The notes under the pieces were generated by a model that made no database searches, was not told the origin of the DNA, and saw only the letters and a list, made by a program, of their open reading frames with translations. Positions 12,929 through 12,946 of a stretch of DNA of 12,946 nucleotides are shown piece after piece (the first letter of the stretch is position 1; every line of letters begins with the position of its first letter). Source of the stretch: Planctomycetes bacterium UBA4800 (GTDB lineage: Bacteria > Planctomycetota > UBA8108 > UBA8890 > UBA8898); NCBI GenBank assembly GCA_002402755.1, contig DHGK01000091.1, positions 712 through 13,657 on the forward strand. The letters are read 5' to 3'. The position numbers and the translations under genes were made by a program.

Positions 12929-12946
12929 AACCGTTCACGGTTTTCT
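12929..12946 (+). terminator. weak candidate terminator after serine dehydratase
   Basis: AACCG (12929-12933) and CGGTT (12938-12942) form a 5-bp stem with a TTCA loop, followed by TTCT at the window edge. The stem is short and AT-rich for this genome and the T-run is cut by the window end, so this is weak. The 77 bases after the serine dehydratase stop hold no other recognisable gene. Confidence 0.22.

Noticed and set aside
12915..12946. Minus-strand frame KTVNGYEGR-stop, possibly the end of a convergent gene
   Set aside because: Fewer than ten codons are visible and no family can be recognised, so the gene cannot be supported from this window.

Overview
The window is dense, GC-rich bacterial DNA, roughly 70% G+C by eye, with ten recognisable chromosomal genes plus a two-gene toxin-antitoxin-like module. 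No rRNA, tRNA, CRISPR array, transposase or phage gene is visible. The mix is a large GH2 glycosidase with extra C-terminal domains, a DUF1080 lipoprotein beside a Gfo/Idh/MocA oxidoreductase, arabinose/ribulose catabolism and a BrnT-like/XRE pair. It is typical of a glycan-degrading heterotroph of the Planctomycetota or a neighbouring PVC/Hydrogenedentes-type lineage. That placement is an inference from gene content, not a demonstrated taxonomy.

Layout. (1) 1-3396: the 3' part of a GH2 beta-galactosidase-type gene (+) converges on an atypical SDR epimerase-like gene (-). (2) 3448-5376: a candidate sigma70-type promoter drives a DedA membrane protein and a secreted alpha/beta hydrolase, joined by a 4-base ATGA overlap. 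(3) 5375-6238: an 864-bp unit bounded by perfect 21-bp terminal inverted repeats and filled at both edges with further copies of the same repeat. It encloses a BrnT-like toxin gene, an XRE-type antitoxin gene, and a promoter whose -35 box lies in a perfect dyad. Its G+C is visibly lower than its surroundings. (4) 6216-8657 (-): araB then araD, the second and third steps of L-arabinose catabolism, without araA in the window. The araD stop codon lies inside the repeat cluster. (5) 8808-12869 (+): panB, a Gfo/Idh/MocA oxidoreductase, a DUF1080 (3-keto-disaccharide hydrolase family) lipoprotein and a single-chain iron-sulfur L-serine dehydratase, closely spaced and likely co-transcribed.

How it may work together. 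GH2 and the DUF1080/Gfo pair would release or process sugars from glycosides. AraB and AraD would pass pentose to the pentose phosphate pathway. Serine dehydratase makes pyruvate, and PanB uses 2-oxoisovalerate and a one-carbon unit for pantothenate. The most unusual object is the repeat-bounded toxin-antitoxin unit. It looks like a non-autonomous mobile or repeat-propagated cassette placed exactly against the stop codons of its neighbours, with the araD reading frame now running into it.
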